This document shows positions 44,690-52,429 of a stretch of 62,871 nt of DNA, in pieces. Numbering within the stretch: the stretch's first letter is position 1; each line of letters opens with the position of its first letter. The notes beneath the pieces are model-generated. The model made no database searches. It saw nothing but the letters and a program-made list of their open reading frames with translations, and had not been told where the DNA came from. Both the position numbers and the translations under genes were made by a program. The DNA comes from a virus, in the IMG/VR virus record IMGVR_UViG_3300042381_000268, positions 1 to 62,871 of that record. One strand, written 5' to 3'.

Positions 44690-47605
44690 TTATATATATG
44701 TTGCTGATTCTCTATTTGTCCAAGCTACGTTTGTAGCAGTTGCTACTGTGATTGAGCCACTTGCAGCTATTGTTAATCTTGTTATTGTCCATACTGCTGA
44801 TGATTCTGCTGAACCCGTTACAGCATATCCATTATAATTTATATTATTATTAGAAGAATTATTTGCATTTCTTCTTATATTAAATAATAGATTAAATGTA
44901 TGTGTGTCACCACTTGATGATATATTAAAATTTGTGGCTCCTGTTCCAACATCAAAATATTGAGTACTTGCAGATAATCCATTTAATGAAGTTACGCCTC
45001 CCGAAAATGTTGTTATAATTTCGCAAAGTGTGTTGTCTTCAGTATGTAATGTTATTGTTCTACCTCCCGAATTATCTACAATATAGACTCTAATTGCTAA
45101 TCTATCTGTAACTAACAATGAAGTTGTTGGTACTGCTAAAGAAGTTAAATATAAATCTATTGTTGTTCCGCCTGTTATTTCTTCAGCTACTGAAACACTC
45201 GAAGCTATTGATGTAAAAGTAGTTCCATCATATTTTAATAATTCAACATAAAACTTTTGGCTTCCACCTGCGCTACTTGCTTGAAAAAACATTTCAAAGT
45301 TCCAAGCACCCCCAGGAATTTCTAATCTATTTGGATTGCCTATATCTGTTAAAAACTGTGCAATAAGCCCATTCCCAGCCAAAGTAAAATCAGTTCCTCC
45401 TCCAATCGTTGCTGTATTACTTAATTGTTTATATCCTGCAACCGAAGCATTAATACTTCCGTTTAAATAATATGCAACCGTTGAACCTCCTCCCGCTCCT
45501 GTTGGCAAAGTTGCTAATTGTCCATCTCCTCGAATATATTGGGAAGCAGTCCCTAATGCAGTTACAGCTATATCGCCACTTGATGTAATTGGACTATTTG
45601 TTACACTAAAAGCAGATGGCATTGTTAATCCTACTGAAGTAACTCCTCCTGTTGGAATATCTGAAAGTAAAGCTATTGTGCCTGAAGCGTCTTGAAAGGT
45701 TACAACACGATTCGCAGTAGGATCTGTAAATTCTAATTCTGTTATAAATGTTGTTGGACTGCTAGGATTAGTTTGATCTTCTTTTGTAAATGTAATTTTA
45801 TTATAAAACATTTGCATCCATGTAATGATAGATGGATTTGCTATTGAATTTCTTATTCGTACACTATCAGGATAAAGTATTAAAGCTTCTCTTAATGATG
45901 ATGCTTGTAAATTAAAGATTTTATCTGTTGCAGTATTACCTGCAGCTAATACATTATCAATATTTCCTAGTGGTATATCGCTTAATAATGCAATAATACC
46001 ATTTTCGTCAGGTAACGAGTAAATGCGACTATCACTTTGTAAACTTGTATCAAGATAAGTTTGAAATCCACTTGATGCATTATCAATTATTAATGATCCA
46101 TCACTAAATATTAAACTAGAATAGTTATCATTAGCTCCATCATATAATTCTAATCCTGCAATTTTAATATTATTTGTAGTTTCATTACCCTCATCCGTAA
46201 CCTCTTGAAGTGTTGGAGTGGTAATATCAGAAGTTAAAGCTATTGTGCCACTTGCATCGGGTAACTCCCATTTTCTATCTTCTGTTATATTATTAAAAGA
46301 TAAACGACCTAAATATTTAGTTAATCCACTTATCCATTTTGAGAATACTGTTTGATTTTCAGCATCAGCTGTTGCTTGAAAACCAAATAAATTAACATTT
46401 TTAAAAATATTTGTATTTCCTGCACCTGCCCCAAAAGCATTGGCGTGGTTAGCTTCATTATTTTGAAGAGCGGCAACCCCAAAAGCGTTTAAGTATGAAC
46501 CTGTGTTGCCACCTGCCGAGGCTTCTCCGAAAGCATTTATTTCAATTCCTGTATTATCCGATGCGGCTAAAGTTCCAATAGCATTTACTCCATCTCCTGT
46601 ATTATTTACTGCAGAATTAGTACCAAAAGCAACTACATTAACACCAGTATTATTTAGCCCAGCTTCTGTTCCTTGAAAGTTATTACCATCTACTAAATCG
46701 TGGTTATTATCTAAAACCTCTTGAAGTGTTGGGGTGGTAATATCAGAAGTTAAAGCTATTGTACCTGAAGCGTTAGGTAATTGTTGAATGTAAGTGCCAT
46801 CAACTAAATCAGTTTTAATTTCAACAGAACCAGTTAATGTGCCATCTGAACCATTTAATGAAATATAAGGCTTTAATGACGCATTTGCAATAGTTAAAAA
46901 TCCATCTCTTAAATTAATATTAGAATAACCAAATTCTTCAAAATTAAGTCCTGAACTGTTTATCAACCCATATCTATTAGCGCTATAGTCATTTAGTTCA
47001 ATTAAAGAGCCAAATGCACCTTCAACCTGTAATGTTAATGTATTATCGTTATTTGCAACTTGAATATAAGAAGTTCCTGTTTCTTTACTTACAATAATAT
47101 CATTAGATGTAGTATTTCCTTCATCAGTAACTTGCTGAAGCGTTGGGATTGTAACCACTGGCACATCTGACAATAAAGCAACTGTCCCAGATTTATCAGG
47201 AAAATCCCATACTCGGTTAGCTGTTATATTACTTACCTCAAATGAACCTCTGTAACCAGATGACGAGAAGGAACTGAACATATCCCTTTGCGTTCTGAAT
47301 ACTTCGCCATGCGTAACCGTACTAAAAGAAAATCTATTTTGGTTTAACGCGATATTACCATAGTCCGCTATAGGTGTATCATATAAATATAACCTCCCTA
47401 TTTTAGCGTCTAATAACGATGTGTTCCCAACTAGTAGCACATCATCCAAAGAAACGTTCTGTTTAATGAACCCAGTTAAATCCGCAATACTAAAATTCTT
47501 TGTTGCATTTTTAGGCTGCCCATTGACTATCTTAGTAGACGTACCAATGAGCATATCTTCCGCTAAGAGTATGGAATTTAAAGGATAATTATATATTATA
47601 GCCAT
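44690..47605 (-). CDS. Tail fibre protein with repeated SGTIALLSD modules
   Basis: 971 residues. The N-terminal about 65 residues (MAIIYNYPLNSILLAEDMLI ... LDDVLLVGN) are shared with the next fibre and probably anchor both to the virion. The phage-fibre motif PDxSGT(I/V)AL(L/T)SD occurs five times (near residues 138, 278, 455, 540, 642). Residues about 311-418 are six 16-residue repeats ending NAFG/NAIG/NLFG, like YadA-type trimeric adhesin heads. The C-terminal third is beta-rich. A trimeric receptor-binding fibre is inferred. Confidence 0.7.
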   Translation of the reverse strand: MAIIYNYPLNSILLAEDMLIGTSTKIVNGQPKNATKNFSIADLTGFIKQNVSLDDVLLVGNTSLLDAKIGRLYLYDTPIADYGNIALNQNRFSFSTVTHGEVFRTQRDMFSSFSSSGYRGSFEVSNITANRVWDFPDKSGTVALLSDVPVVTIPTLQQVTDEGNTTSNDIIVSKETGTSYIQVANNDNTLTLQVEGAFGSLIELNDYSANRYGLINSSGLNFEEFGYSNINLRDGFLTIANASLKPYISLNGSDGTLTGSVEIKTDLVDGTYIQQLPNASGTIALTSDITTPTLQEVLDNNHDLVDGNNFQGTEAGLNNTGVNVVAFGTNSAVNNTGDGVNAIGTLAASDNTGIEINAFGEASAGGNTGSYLNAFGVAALQNNEANHANAFGAGAGNTNIFKNVNLFGFQATADAENQTVFSKWISGLTKYLGRLSFNNITEDRKWELPDASGTIALTSDITTPTLQEVTDEGNETTNNIKIAGLELYDGANDNYSSLIFSDGSLIIDNASSGFQTYLDTSLQSDSRIYSLPDENGIIALLSDIPLGNIDNVLAAGNTATDKIFNLQASSLREALILYPDSVRIRNSIANPSIITWMQMFYNKITFTKEDQTNPSSPTTFITELEFTDPTANRVVTFQDASGTIALLSDIPTGGVTSVGLTMPSAFSVTNSPITSSGDIAVTALGTASQYIRGDGQLATLPTGAGGGSTVAYYLNGSINASVAGYKQLSNTATIGGGTDFTLAGNGLIAQFLTDIGNPNRLEIPGGAWNFEMFFQASSAGGSQKFYVELLKYDGTTFTSIASSVSVAEEITGGTTIDLYLTSLAVPTTSLLVTDRLAIRVYIVDNSGGRTITLHTEDNTLCEIITTFSGGVTSLNGLSASTQYFDVGTGATNFNISSSGDTHTFNLLFNIRRNANNSSNNNINYNGYAVTGSAESSAVWTITRLTIAASGSITVATATNVAWTNRESATYI

Positions 47606-47611
47606 TACTGA

Positions 47612-48739
47612 TTATACTAGTCTTATTTTTACGGTGCCAGCAGTGTGATATAGCCCACCAACAGCAATGCCACCAATAGCCGCCGCTGCATCATTTGCAA
47701 AATTATTTGCTACCTGAGGCAGGTATACCGTTAAAGCCACCGTACCATCAGCGTCAGGAAACTCAATAGTCCTATTTGCTGCCAGGTTGAACGGAGGGAT
47801 CAAATCCATTTGGTAGCCGATCTCATTTAAGATATCATTTCTATAAAACCTTAAAGAGTCTCTACGTAATGCAATACCTTCATTAGAAATTGGGTTTTTA
47901 ATAGATACTATGGATCCGGTTAAAGTAAGCGTGTTAAGAGCTCCTGCTGTAGCAGTATTTCCTACCGCTAAGACTTGTTCAAGGTCTCGAGGTATATCAG
48001 AAAGGTAGGCTACTATCCCGTCTGCATCTTGGAATGAGACAGACCTAGATGCAGTAATAGTTGATGGTTTTCTAATTTGAAAAATAAGACCTGGACTAGC
48101 GTCTCTTAAAACTAAGGCGTCTTTTATTAAATATCCAATATCAAACCCAGTTGGGGAATTGAAATTAAATCTATTTTTATCGGAACTAATATAACCATAA
48201 CCTCCATTAAGTGAATCCCATAAACCCAAAACTCCAATACTAGCGTCAAGCTGAGTTATGTTACCTGAAACTAAAACATCCTCTAACGGAGGTATATCGC
48301 TTGTTAGAGCAATAATCCCGTCTGCGTCTTGAAAAGTAACTGTTCTATTAGCAGTAACGGCGGCTGGCTTCATGATACTAAGCTGATATTCATCTCCGAC
48401 ATTTGTTAAACTCAAAGTGTCTTGACTTAAATTACCATAATACTCACCAACATTATTATAGAAATTAAATCTATTTTTATTTCCTGTAATGTATGGGTAA
48501 CCAAGGCCTGACGGACCATGGCTATTGTATAAAAATATACCTCCCACCTTAGCATCAATCTGGGATACATTGTCATTATCTAAAACATCGTTAAGCGTTA
48601 CAAATCCTCGTGTAAAAGAAGCAAGGTCGCCTACGCTATAGTTCTTAACTACGCGAGAACCATTGTCCATTTCACTGCCTAAAACCCAACTGTCATTTGT
48701 TACTTCATCCGCCAACGGATAACTGTATATTAGTGCCAT
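47612..48739 (-). CDS. Second tail fibre, paralogue of the 971-residue fibre
   Basis: 375 residues from start MALIYSYPLADEVTNDSWVL; an upstream in-frame ATG (48940) would add 67 residues read through the basic gene before it and is rejected. N-terminal domain matches the larger fibre (YSYPL, KNYSVGDLASF, LNDVLDNDN). Three ADG(T/I)(V/I)AL/SD-type motifs (FQDADGIIALTSDI, FQDADGIVAYLSDI, FPDADGTVALT). Duplicated spacer sequences inside suggest modular growth. Confidence 0.65.
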   Translation of the reverse strand: MALIYSYPLADEVTNDSWVLGSEMDNGSRVVKNYSVGDLASFTRGFVTLNDVLDNDNVSQIDAKVGGIFLYNSHGPSGLGYPYITGNKNRFNFYNNVGEYYGNLSQDTLSLTNVGDEYQLSIMKPAAVTANRTVTFQDADGIIALTSDIPPLEDVLVSGNITQLDASIGVLGLWDSLNGGYGYISSDKNRFNFNSPTGFDIGYLIKDALVLRDASPGLIFQIRKPSTITASRSVSFQDADGIVAYLSDIPRDLEQVLAVGNTATAGALNTLTLTGSIVSIKNPISNEGIALRRDSLRFYRNDILNEIGYQMDLIPPFNLAANRTIEFPDADGTVALTVYLPQVANNFANDAAAAIGGIAVGGLYHTAGTVKIRLV

Positions 48740-48743
48740 ACCT

Positions 48744-49010
48744 TTATTTTTTTTGTTTATTTTTATAAGAACCCACTTTCTCTTTAACTTTACCTTCTTT
48801 TTTTGTACCCTCACCATCATTACCCCTATTAGCTGCGACGGTTTTAAATTTCCTATCCTTGTGATCATAATCCTTACCGTTGTTTCCGGGGTGCTTACGA
48901 TGCATTCTTTGATTCTCTGCTTTTTTTGCTCTTCTATCATCGGTTTTAGCGTATCTTAAGTCTCTTTCCGCTTTTGCCTTAGCAGCTTTCGGAGATAATT
49001 TCTGTGCCAT
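48744..49010 (-). CDS. Small basic conserved phage protein
   Basis: 88 residues from start MAQKLSPKAAKAKAERDLRY; the in-frame ATG at 49043 is less likely because the family starts at this point. Contains KDYDHKDRKFKTVAANRGND, a block recurrent in crAss-like and flavobacterial phages. Very Lys/Arg-rich; may bind DNA or be packaged. First gene of the late operon, 4 bases before the second fibre gene. Confidence 0.6.
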   Translation of the reverse strand: MAQKLSPKAAKAKAERDLRYAKTDDRRAKKAENQRMHRKHPGNNGKDYDHKDRKFKTVAANRGNDGEGTKKEGKVKEKVGSYKNKQKK

Positions 49011-49023
49011 ATTACTAAATTTA

Positions 49024-49044
49024 GTTATAGTATATACTATCACG
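49024..49044 (-). promoter_or_regulatory. Candidate start of the late operon
   Basis: Minus strand CGTGATAGTATATACTATAAC, ending 13 bases before the first late gene. It resembles the CGTAATAATA...TATAA sequences at 38075-38096, 41551-41570 and (plus strand) 61312-61334, with more differences. Confidence 0.35.
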
Positions 49045-49076
49045 TATAAATACCAATTCTTAAAATAAAAAAAATA

Positions 49077-49122
49077 GCGACATTAGCCTATTACTATTAT
49101 ATTTAACTACCTAACGTCACAC
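49077..49122. repeat. Inverted-repeat element, copy 1
   Basis: GCGACATTAG (49077-49086) and CTAACGTCACAC (49111-49122) are near-complementary arms (8 of 10 pairs plus G-T wobbles on the minus strand) separated by 24 bases of AT-rich DNA. Same element as 50882-50927 and 59189-59235. This copy lies in the divergent intergenic region upstream of the late operon. Confidence 0.6.
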
Positions 49123-49244
49123 TACTAATGTATCATATTATACACATTATTAATTTTTTTGTATATAATAACGTACGTTTTAAAAAAATGTTATTACAAA
49201 TATAGAAGTAAGGGGTTATATACTATTTTCTAACAACAACTTTC

Positions 49245-49517
49245 AAAAGGAAAACGAATCTGTTTTGACCCACCCCCCGGCTTGAAATGGAAGAGTCGTA
49301 AAACGTTTCGGCTTTTCGTACGGCGCGGCATAATGGTTCTAGCTATTATGTTTGACGATTGCATACATATGTGTCGATCCGATTGCATGTGTGTGCACTG
49401 GATAGTATGTTATACGATACGATACGATACGTGTGCATGTGTATGGTATGTTGTACGATACGATAGCAAGCGAAGCGCGAAGCGCGAAGCGTAGCGTATA
49501 GCATACGCGTATAGCAC
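49245..49517. repeat. Repeat-rich control region, candidate replication origin
   Basis: Non-coding, more GC-rich than its surroundings. It holds a CCACCCCCCGG run, CGATACGATACGATACG tandem copies (about 49416-49432), a diverged direct repeat of a 30-40 base unit (TAGTATGTTATACGATACGA then TGGTATGTTGTACGATACGA), and tandem GCGAAGC copies (about 49468-49490). It lies exactly between the divergent late and early gene blocks. Origin, packaging site and recombination hot spot all fit. Confidence 0.5.
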
Positions 49518-49556
49518 TTACAGTACCGATACGACGTAGTTGTGATAATATATATG
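49518..49556 (+). promoter_or_regulatory. Three-box early promoter, copy 1
   Basis: TTACA-N6-ATACGA-N8-TGATAATATATATG. First of thirteen copies with identical spacing. It precedes the 52-residue gene at 49575 by 18 bases. Preceded by GCGTATAGCAC. Confidence 0.75.
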
Positions 49557-49574
49557 AATCTAAAATATATAACT

Positions 49575-49733
49575 ATGAACATTTCATTCGATCAAATCAT
49601 CATCAATGTAGTGAATAATAACTTCACACAAATTGTATTCATTAAAGACTGTATTATATTATTCGTTGAACCATTCGAATCAAAACACCACAACGAGTAT
49701 CTTAATCTAGATATCACTGAGTTCCAGTTCTAA
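49575..49733 (+). CDS. Small hypothetical early protein
   Basis: 52 residues: MNISFDQIIINVVNNNFTQI, then an aromatic/acidic C-terminus. Start chosen downstream of the promoter box; an in-frame ATG at 49542 lies inside the promoter and is rejected. No family recognised. Confidence 0.5.
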   Translation: MNISFDQIIINVVNNNFTQIVFIKDCIILFVEPFESKHHNEYLNLDITEFQF

Positions 49734-49838
49734 TACTCAGTTAACTATATAAGGTCCCTACGGGGATCTATTTGCTCCGTGCGACGGAATGGACAGGCGG
49801 AGCTGTGCGAGTTAGCGAGCACGCGAAGCGTATAGCAT

Positions 49839-49877
49839 TTACAGTCTGAATACGATGATAAAATGATAATATATATG
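49839..49877 (+). promoter_or_regulatory. Three-box early promoter, copy 2
   Basis: TTACA-N6-ATACGA-N8-TGATAATATATATG, 37 bases before the gene at 49915. Upstream sequence GCGAAGCGTATAGCAT repeats that of copy 1. The 100 bases before it (from 49734) are non-coding and contain GGTCCCTACGGGGATC. Confidence 0.75.
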
Positions 49878-49914
49878 AATAAAGAAATTAATATAAATAA
49901 ATAAAATAACAATT

Positions 49915-50106
49915 ATGAAATTAACAATTTTAAAAATCAATCAAAACTTTCGATCAATTATTTGTAGTCAATTAATTAATTCAAATAAATTAGAATTTGA
50001 ATTCAAAATGATAAATAATAAATTAATAATAAATCAAATTGACTTTGAAATTGTTGATAAATTATTAACTAGAAATTATCATAACTATAAAGTCTTACAG
50101 TCTTAA
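49915..50106 (+). CDS. Small hypothetical early protein
   Basis: 63 residues, Asn/Ile/Lys-rich (MKLTILKINQNFRSIICSQL), reflecting extreme AT content. Overlaps the next promoter. No family recognised; could be a spurious reading frame, but placement behind a promoter supports it. Confidence 0.4.
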   Translation: MKLTILKINQNFRSIICSQLINSNKLEFEFKMINNKLIINQIDFEIVDKLLTRNYHNYKVLQS

Positions 50107-50133
50107 TACGATCAGAAAATGATAATATATATG
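50095..50133 (+). promoter_or_regulatory. Three-box early promoter, copy 3
   Basis: TTACA-N6-ATACGA-N8-TGATAATATATATG, 32 bases before the gene at 50166. Confidence 0.75.
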
Positions 50134-50165
50134 AATCTAAATAATAACAATTAAATATAATAATT

Positions 50166-50504
50166 ATGAACAATCAAGAACAAACTTTGTCAAGTAAAGA
50201 ATTAATCGCTAATGCAATCGCTAAGCTAAGTCCAGAAGAATTAGCAGCAATCTATCCACCGATCGAACGAGCTAACTTTGTAGTCAGAAAATCTTGGCTA
50301 GGTCGTAATCAAGTTATAACATTCGTTAATAATAAAAATCAACGAATAACTTACAATCACGATGAAGTATTAAAAGTTATGCTACCGAAGCTATCTATAA
50401 TGCCATGTTGGATCAAGCGCGAATATTGGTCACAATCTACTGATATGCCAGCTAATGTTAGAAACTTAGCCAAAGTTGAAAATCTAGAGTCTACTGAAAA
50501 GTAG
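50166..50504 (+). CDS. Hypothetical early protein
   Basis: 112 residues. A helical start (SKELIANAIAKLSPEELAAI) leads to a basic middle (VVRKSWLGRNQVITFVNNKN) with several aromatic residues (MPCWIKREYW). Could bind nucleic acid or a host protein. No family recognised. Confidence 0.5.
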   Translation: MNNQEQTLSSKELIANAIAKLSPEELAAIYPPIERANFVVRKSWLGRNQVITFVNNKNQRITYNHDEVLKVMLPKLSIMPCWIKREYWSQSTDMPANVRNLAKVENLESTEK

Positions 50505-50555
50505 GCTTTGGATCAACCTCAACACGCTGTAATCGTTGGCCACGTTGCTATACAC

Positions 50556-50594
50556 TTACAAGACGAATACGACGATCAAATGATAATATATATG
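50556..50594 (+). promoter_or_regulatory. Three-box early promoter, copy 4
   Basis: TTACA-N6-ATACGA-N8-TGATAATATATATG, immediately preceded by GCTATACAC (50547-50555). It lies 18 bases before the gene at 50613. Confidence 0.75.
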
Positions 50595-50612
50595 AATATA
50601 AAAATTAATAAT

Positions 50613-50864
50613 ATGACTTTACTAAACAAACAAATCACTTCAAAACAAGACATTAAAAACTTCATTGACTACTTAGCAGCTAATAACATGCTCTATCACT
50701 TTGAAGATGATGCAAAAGACATATACAGCTGCAGTTCAGGCTTTGAAGAGCGAGCATTCACAGATGAGCAATGTGTATTACTAGATCAAAGAACTACTGA
50801 AATGCTCAGAGTTGATCATGAATACTCTTTTGATTATGCACTAGAAACTTATTTAAACGATTAA
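50613..50864 (+). CDS. Hypothetical early protein
   Basis: 83 residues, acidic (MTLLNKQITSKQDIKNFIDY; FEDDAKDIYSCSSGFEERAF). The longer frame from 50508 runs through the promoter and is rejected. An acidic small early protein could mimic DNA or bind a host factor, but nothing shows this. Confidence 0.5.
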   Translation: MTLLNKQITSKQDIKNFIDYLAANNMLYHFEDDAKDIYSCSSGFEERAFTDEQCVLLDQRTTEMLRVDHEYSFDYALETYLND

Positions 50865-50881
50865 ACAATATGAAAAACAGT

Positions 50882-50927
50882 GCGACGTTAGCCTACTATT
50901 TACTTAATTAAGTACCTAATGTCACAC
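50882..50927. repeat. Inverted-repeat element, copy 2
   Basis: GCGACGTTAG (50882-50891) and CTAATGTCACAC (50916-50927). The spacer holds the perfect palindrome TACTTAATTAAGTA. The right arm contains an ATG that opens only MSHF and stops, as if the start of a gene like 59227 had been lost. Followed by GGTCCCTTCGGTCCC direct repeats. Confidence 0.6.
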
Positions 50928-50968
50928 TTTTAACGGTCCCTTCGGTCCCTTAAGTAATTGCTATACAC

Positions 50969-51007
50969 TTACGGGACGAATACGACCATATTTTGATAAT
51001 ATTAATG
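50969..51007 (+). promoter_or_regulatory. Three-box early promoter, copy 5 (no gene directly downstream)
   Basis: TTACG-N6-ATACGA-N8-TGATAATATTAATG, preceded by GCTATACAC (50960-50968). Between it and the next promoter (51094) there is no start codon with a worthwhile frame. See the short ncRNA candidate at 51008-51093. Confidence 0.65.
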
Positions 51008-51093
51008 GGCCTGGTGTTGAAATATCATCGGAAGAGTAGACTCCGCCCTACTCCTGCTATACATGCTATGCACCGCATTCGCTTGATCAACTC
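51008..51093 (+). ncRNA. Possible small RNA between two promoters
   Basis: 86 bases without a reading frame, downstream of a complete promoter. Contains a hairpin GAGTAG...CTACTC (about 51034-51053) and the variant words GCTATACAT and GCTATGCAC. A transcript here is inferred from the promoter alone. Confidence 0.3.
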
Positions 51094-51132
51094 CTACAAG
51101 ACGAACACGAACTAAAATTGATAATATATATG
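51094..51132 (+). promoter_or_regulatory. Three-box early promoter, copy 6
   Basis: CTACA-N6-ACACGA-N8-TGATAATATATATG, 18 bases before the gene at 51151. Confidence 0.75.
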
Positions 51133-51150
51133 AATCTAAAAACAAGTAAT

Positions 51151-51450
51151 ATGAAGTATATAATAAAACAAAGTACAGAGATTGTGTGGTGTGACCAAGA
51201 TGATAGGTATATTATGGTTATGAAAGAAGAAAATGAGATAATTGGGTTAAATTTCATGCAAGGTGACGAATTCGAGTACTTCGTTGAACACTATATGGAC
51301 ATTGACCATGAATTAACCGACTTCTATAACTCCATTAAGTACTATTTAAGTGGCGATTCCGAGTTAGATCGAGTAAATCAAGCAATTTGGGCACATTTTG
51401 ACTATAAAAATCGTAAATTTGAGCGAAAAACAGGGTTTATGCGTTCATAA
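51151..51450 (+). CDS. Hypothetical early protein
   Basis: 99 residues, acidic in the middle (DEFEYFVEHYMDIDHELTDF) with a basic tail (YKNRKFERKTGF). The frame from 51118 begins inside the promoter box and is rejected. No family recognised. Confidence 0.5.
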   Translation: MKYIIKQSTEIVWCDQDDRYIMVMKEENEIIGLNFMQGDEFEYFVEHYMDIDHELTDFYNSIKYYLSGDSELDRVNQAIWAHFDYKNRKFERKTGFMRS

Positions 51451-51503
51451 CGAGGGGGTTATACCATTCTAACTATTTGATTGAGTAAACAAAGTTCAAC
51501 CTC

Positions 51504-51542
51504 TTACAATAACAATACGATTATAAATTGATAATATAAATG
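51504..51542 (+). promoter_or_regulatory. Three-box early promoter, copy 7
   Basis: TTACA-N6-ATACGA-N8-TGATAATATAAATG, 28 bases before the first of a run of very small genes starting at 51571. Confidence 0.75.
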
Positions 51543-51570
51543 TAAGTATAACAAACAAATATAACTAATT

Positions 51571-51669
51571 ATGAGAAGATTTAACAATGCATTTAGAGTG
51601 GTAGTATTAAAAGTGAAATTTGAGCTCTTAGAGGGCGCTAGAAACGCTGCATATGTGCTAAGTAAATAA
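51571..51669 (+). CDS. Tiny hypothetical protein
   Basis: 32 residues: MRRFNNAFRVVVLKVKFELL then EGARNAAYVLSK. A basic, amphipathic helix. Directly behind a promoter, so probably translated. Confidence 0.4.
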   Translation: MRRFNNAFRVVVLKVKFELLEGARNAAYVLSK

Positions 51670-51694
51670 TGTTTAACTAATAAAAAATAGAATT

Positions 51695-51805
51695 ATGAGT
51701 ATGGTAAGTGAATGTTGTGGCGCGGCCACTGATATGACCGAGTACGGTTTATGTCCTGATTGTTATGAGCATTGCGAATTTTATGATGATGAAGAAGATG
51801 AATAG
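51695..51805 (+). CDS. Tiny zinc-ribbon protein
   Basis: 36 residues: MSMVSECCGAATDM ... LCPDCYEHCEF with an acidic tail. Cys pairs CC and CPDC plus a later Cys fit a zinc knuckle of a kind common among small phage proteins (CCGAE...CxxCxEHCEF). Overlaps the next gene by 8 bases. Confidence 0.55.
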   Translation: MSMVSECCGAATDMTEYGLCPDCYEHCEFYDDEEDE

Positions 51806-51896
51806 CGATGATATAGTAATGTTGATATGTATCTTTTACGGTACATTCGCAGTGGGAGCAGTGTTTTTAAAATGGTTTAATGATAAATATAATTGA
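51798..51896 (+). CDS. Tiny single-pass membrane protein
   Basis: 32 residues with one transmembrane helix: DDIVMLICIFYGTFAVGAVF then LKWFNDKYN. Its start overlaps the zinc-ribbon stop. Possible membrane-directed host-takeover peptide; function unknown. Confidence 0.45.
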   Translation: MNSDDIVMLICIFYGTFAVGAVFLKWFNDKYN

Positions 51897-51903
51897 GTAA
51901 ATT

Positions 51904-52074
51904 ATGGCAAAGTATAAAGTAAGAATTACAGAGTATTTAAGTAGAATTGTAGAGGTAGAAGTTAGCGATGAAGAATACGCTATCAAAGTAGTTAAAGATC
52001 TGTATTTCGATGGAGAAATAGTATTAGACTATGGCGATTTTGATGAAGTAGAATTTAATAATGTAGAAGAATGA
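51904..52074 (+). CDS. DpnD/PcfM-like small protein
   Basis: 56 residues: KYKVRITEYLSRIVEVEVSD then EEYAIKVVKDLYFDGEIVLD. This is the pattern of the DpnD/PcfM C-terminal domain found in many small phage and plasmid proteins. Role unknown. It ends with ATGA, sharing bases with the next start. Confidence 0.6.
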   Translation: MAKYKVRITEYLSRIVEVEVSDEEYAIKVVKDLYFDGEIVLDYGDFDEVEFNNVEE

Positions 52075-52289
52075 GTTATCCAATAATAGAGTATTGTAAC
52101 CCGTGTTTTCCTGACGTACCACATTTTAAATGTTCTATAGACGGTACTACCCGACACACCACTGATCTTGATGAACTTAAAGAGTGGCGAAAAGAAATGG
52201 TTGACACCACTGATTACCGTGCTCAAGCTAAAATAATTACTAATATGGCAATGGAATCATTTGTCAAAGACCTAAAAAATAAAGATTAA
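52071..52289 (+). CDS. Hypothetical early protein
   Basis: 72 residues: MSYPIIEYCNPCFPDVPHFK then a helical C-terminal half. CNPCF and HFKC could bind a metal. Translationally coupled to the DpnD-like gene. A tRNA-like gene begins 4 bases after its stop. Confidence 0.5.
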   Translation: MSYPIIEYCNPCFPDVPHFKCSIDGTTRHTTDLDELKEWRKEMVDTTDYRAQAKIITNMAMESFVKDLKNKD

Positions 52290-52292
52290 CAA

Positions 52293-52364
52293 GGTTAATA
52301 TGCGAAATGGGATTACGCGCCATACTTTGATATGGAGATAGGGGTTCGACTCCCCTGTTAACCA
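52293..52364 (+). tRNA. tRNA-like gene, possibly tRNA-Gln(UUG), with an odd anticodon loop
   Basis: 72 bases. Acceptor GGTTAAT/GTTAACC (7 bp, one G-T), D-stem GCG/CGC with GGG in the loop, anticodon stem CCATA/TATGG, and a perfect T-arm AGGGG-TTCGACT-CCCCT. The anticodon loop is CTTTGA, only 6 bases, or 8 if the last A-T pair opens. The standard position gives anticodon TTG. CCA is not encoded. A real tRNA is likely; the identity is not secure. Confidence 0.6.
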
Positions 52365-52372
52365 CAAGATGT

Positions 52373-52411
52373 TTACAATATAAACACGACAGCGAAATGA
52401 TAATATAAATG
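52373..52411 (+). promoter_or_regulatory. Three-box early promoter, copy 8
   Basis: TTACA-N6-ACACGA-N8-TGATAATATAAATG, 18 bases before the gene at 52430 and 8 bases after the tRNA-like gene. Confidence 0.75.
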
Positions 52412-52429
52412 TAACAAATAATATATACT

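Noticed and set aside
5300-48900. Many 60-220-residue plus-strand frames opposite the virion genes
   Set aside because: They are antisense shadows with low-complexity Ser/Leu/Phe composition and no start context or homology.
48740-48940. 67-residue N-terminal extension of the second fibre
   Set aside because: It is the shadow of the basic protein gene; the paralogous fibre starts at the same MA(L/I)IY sequence.
49245-49517. CRISPR array
   Set aside because: Repeats are short and contiguous with no spacers of regular length; no cas gene nearby.
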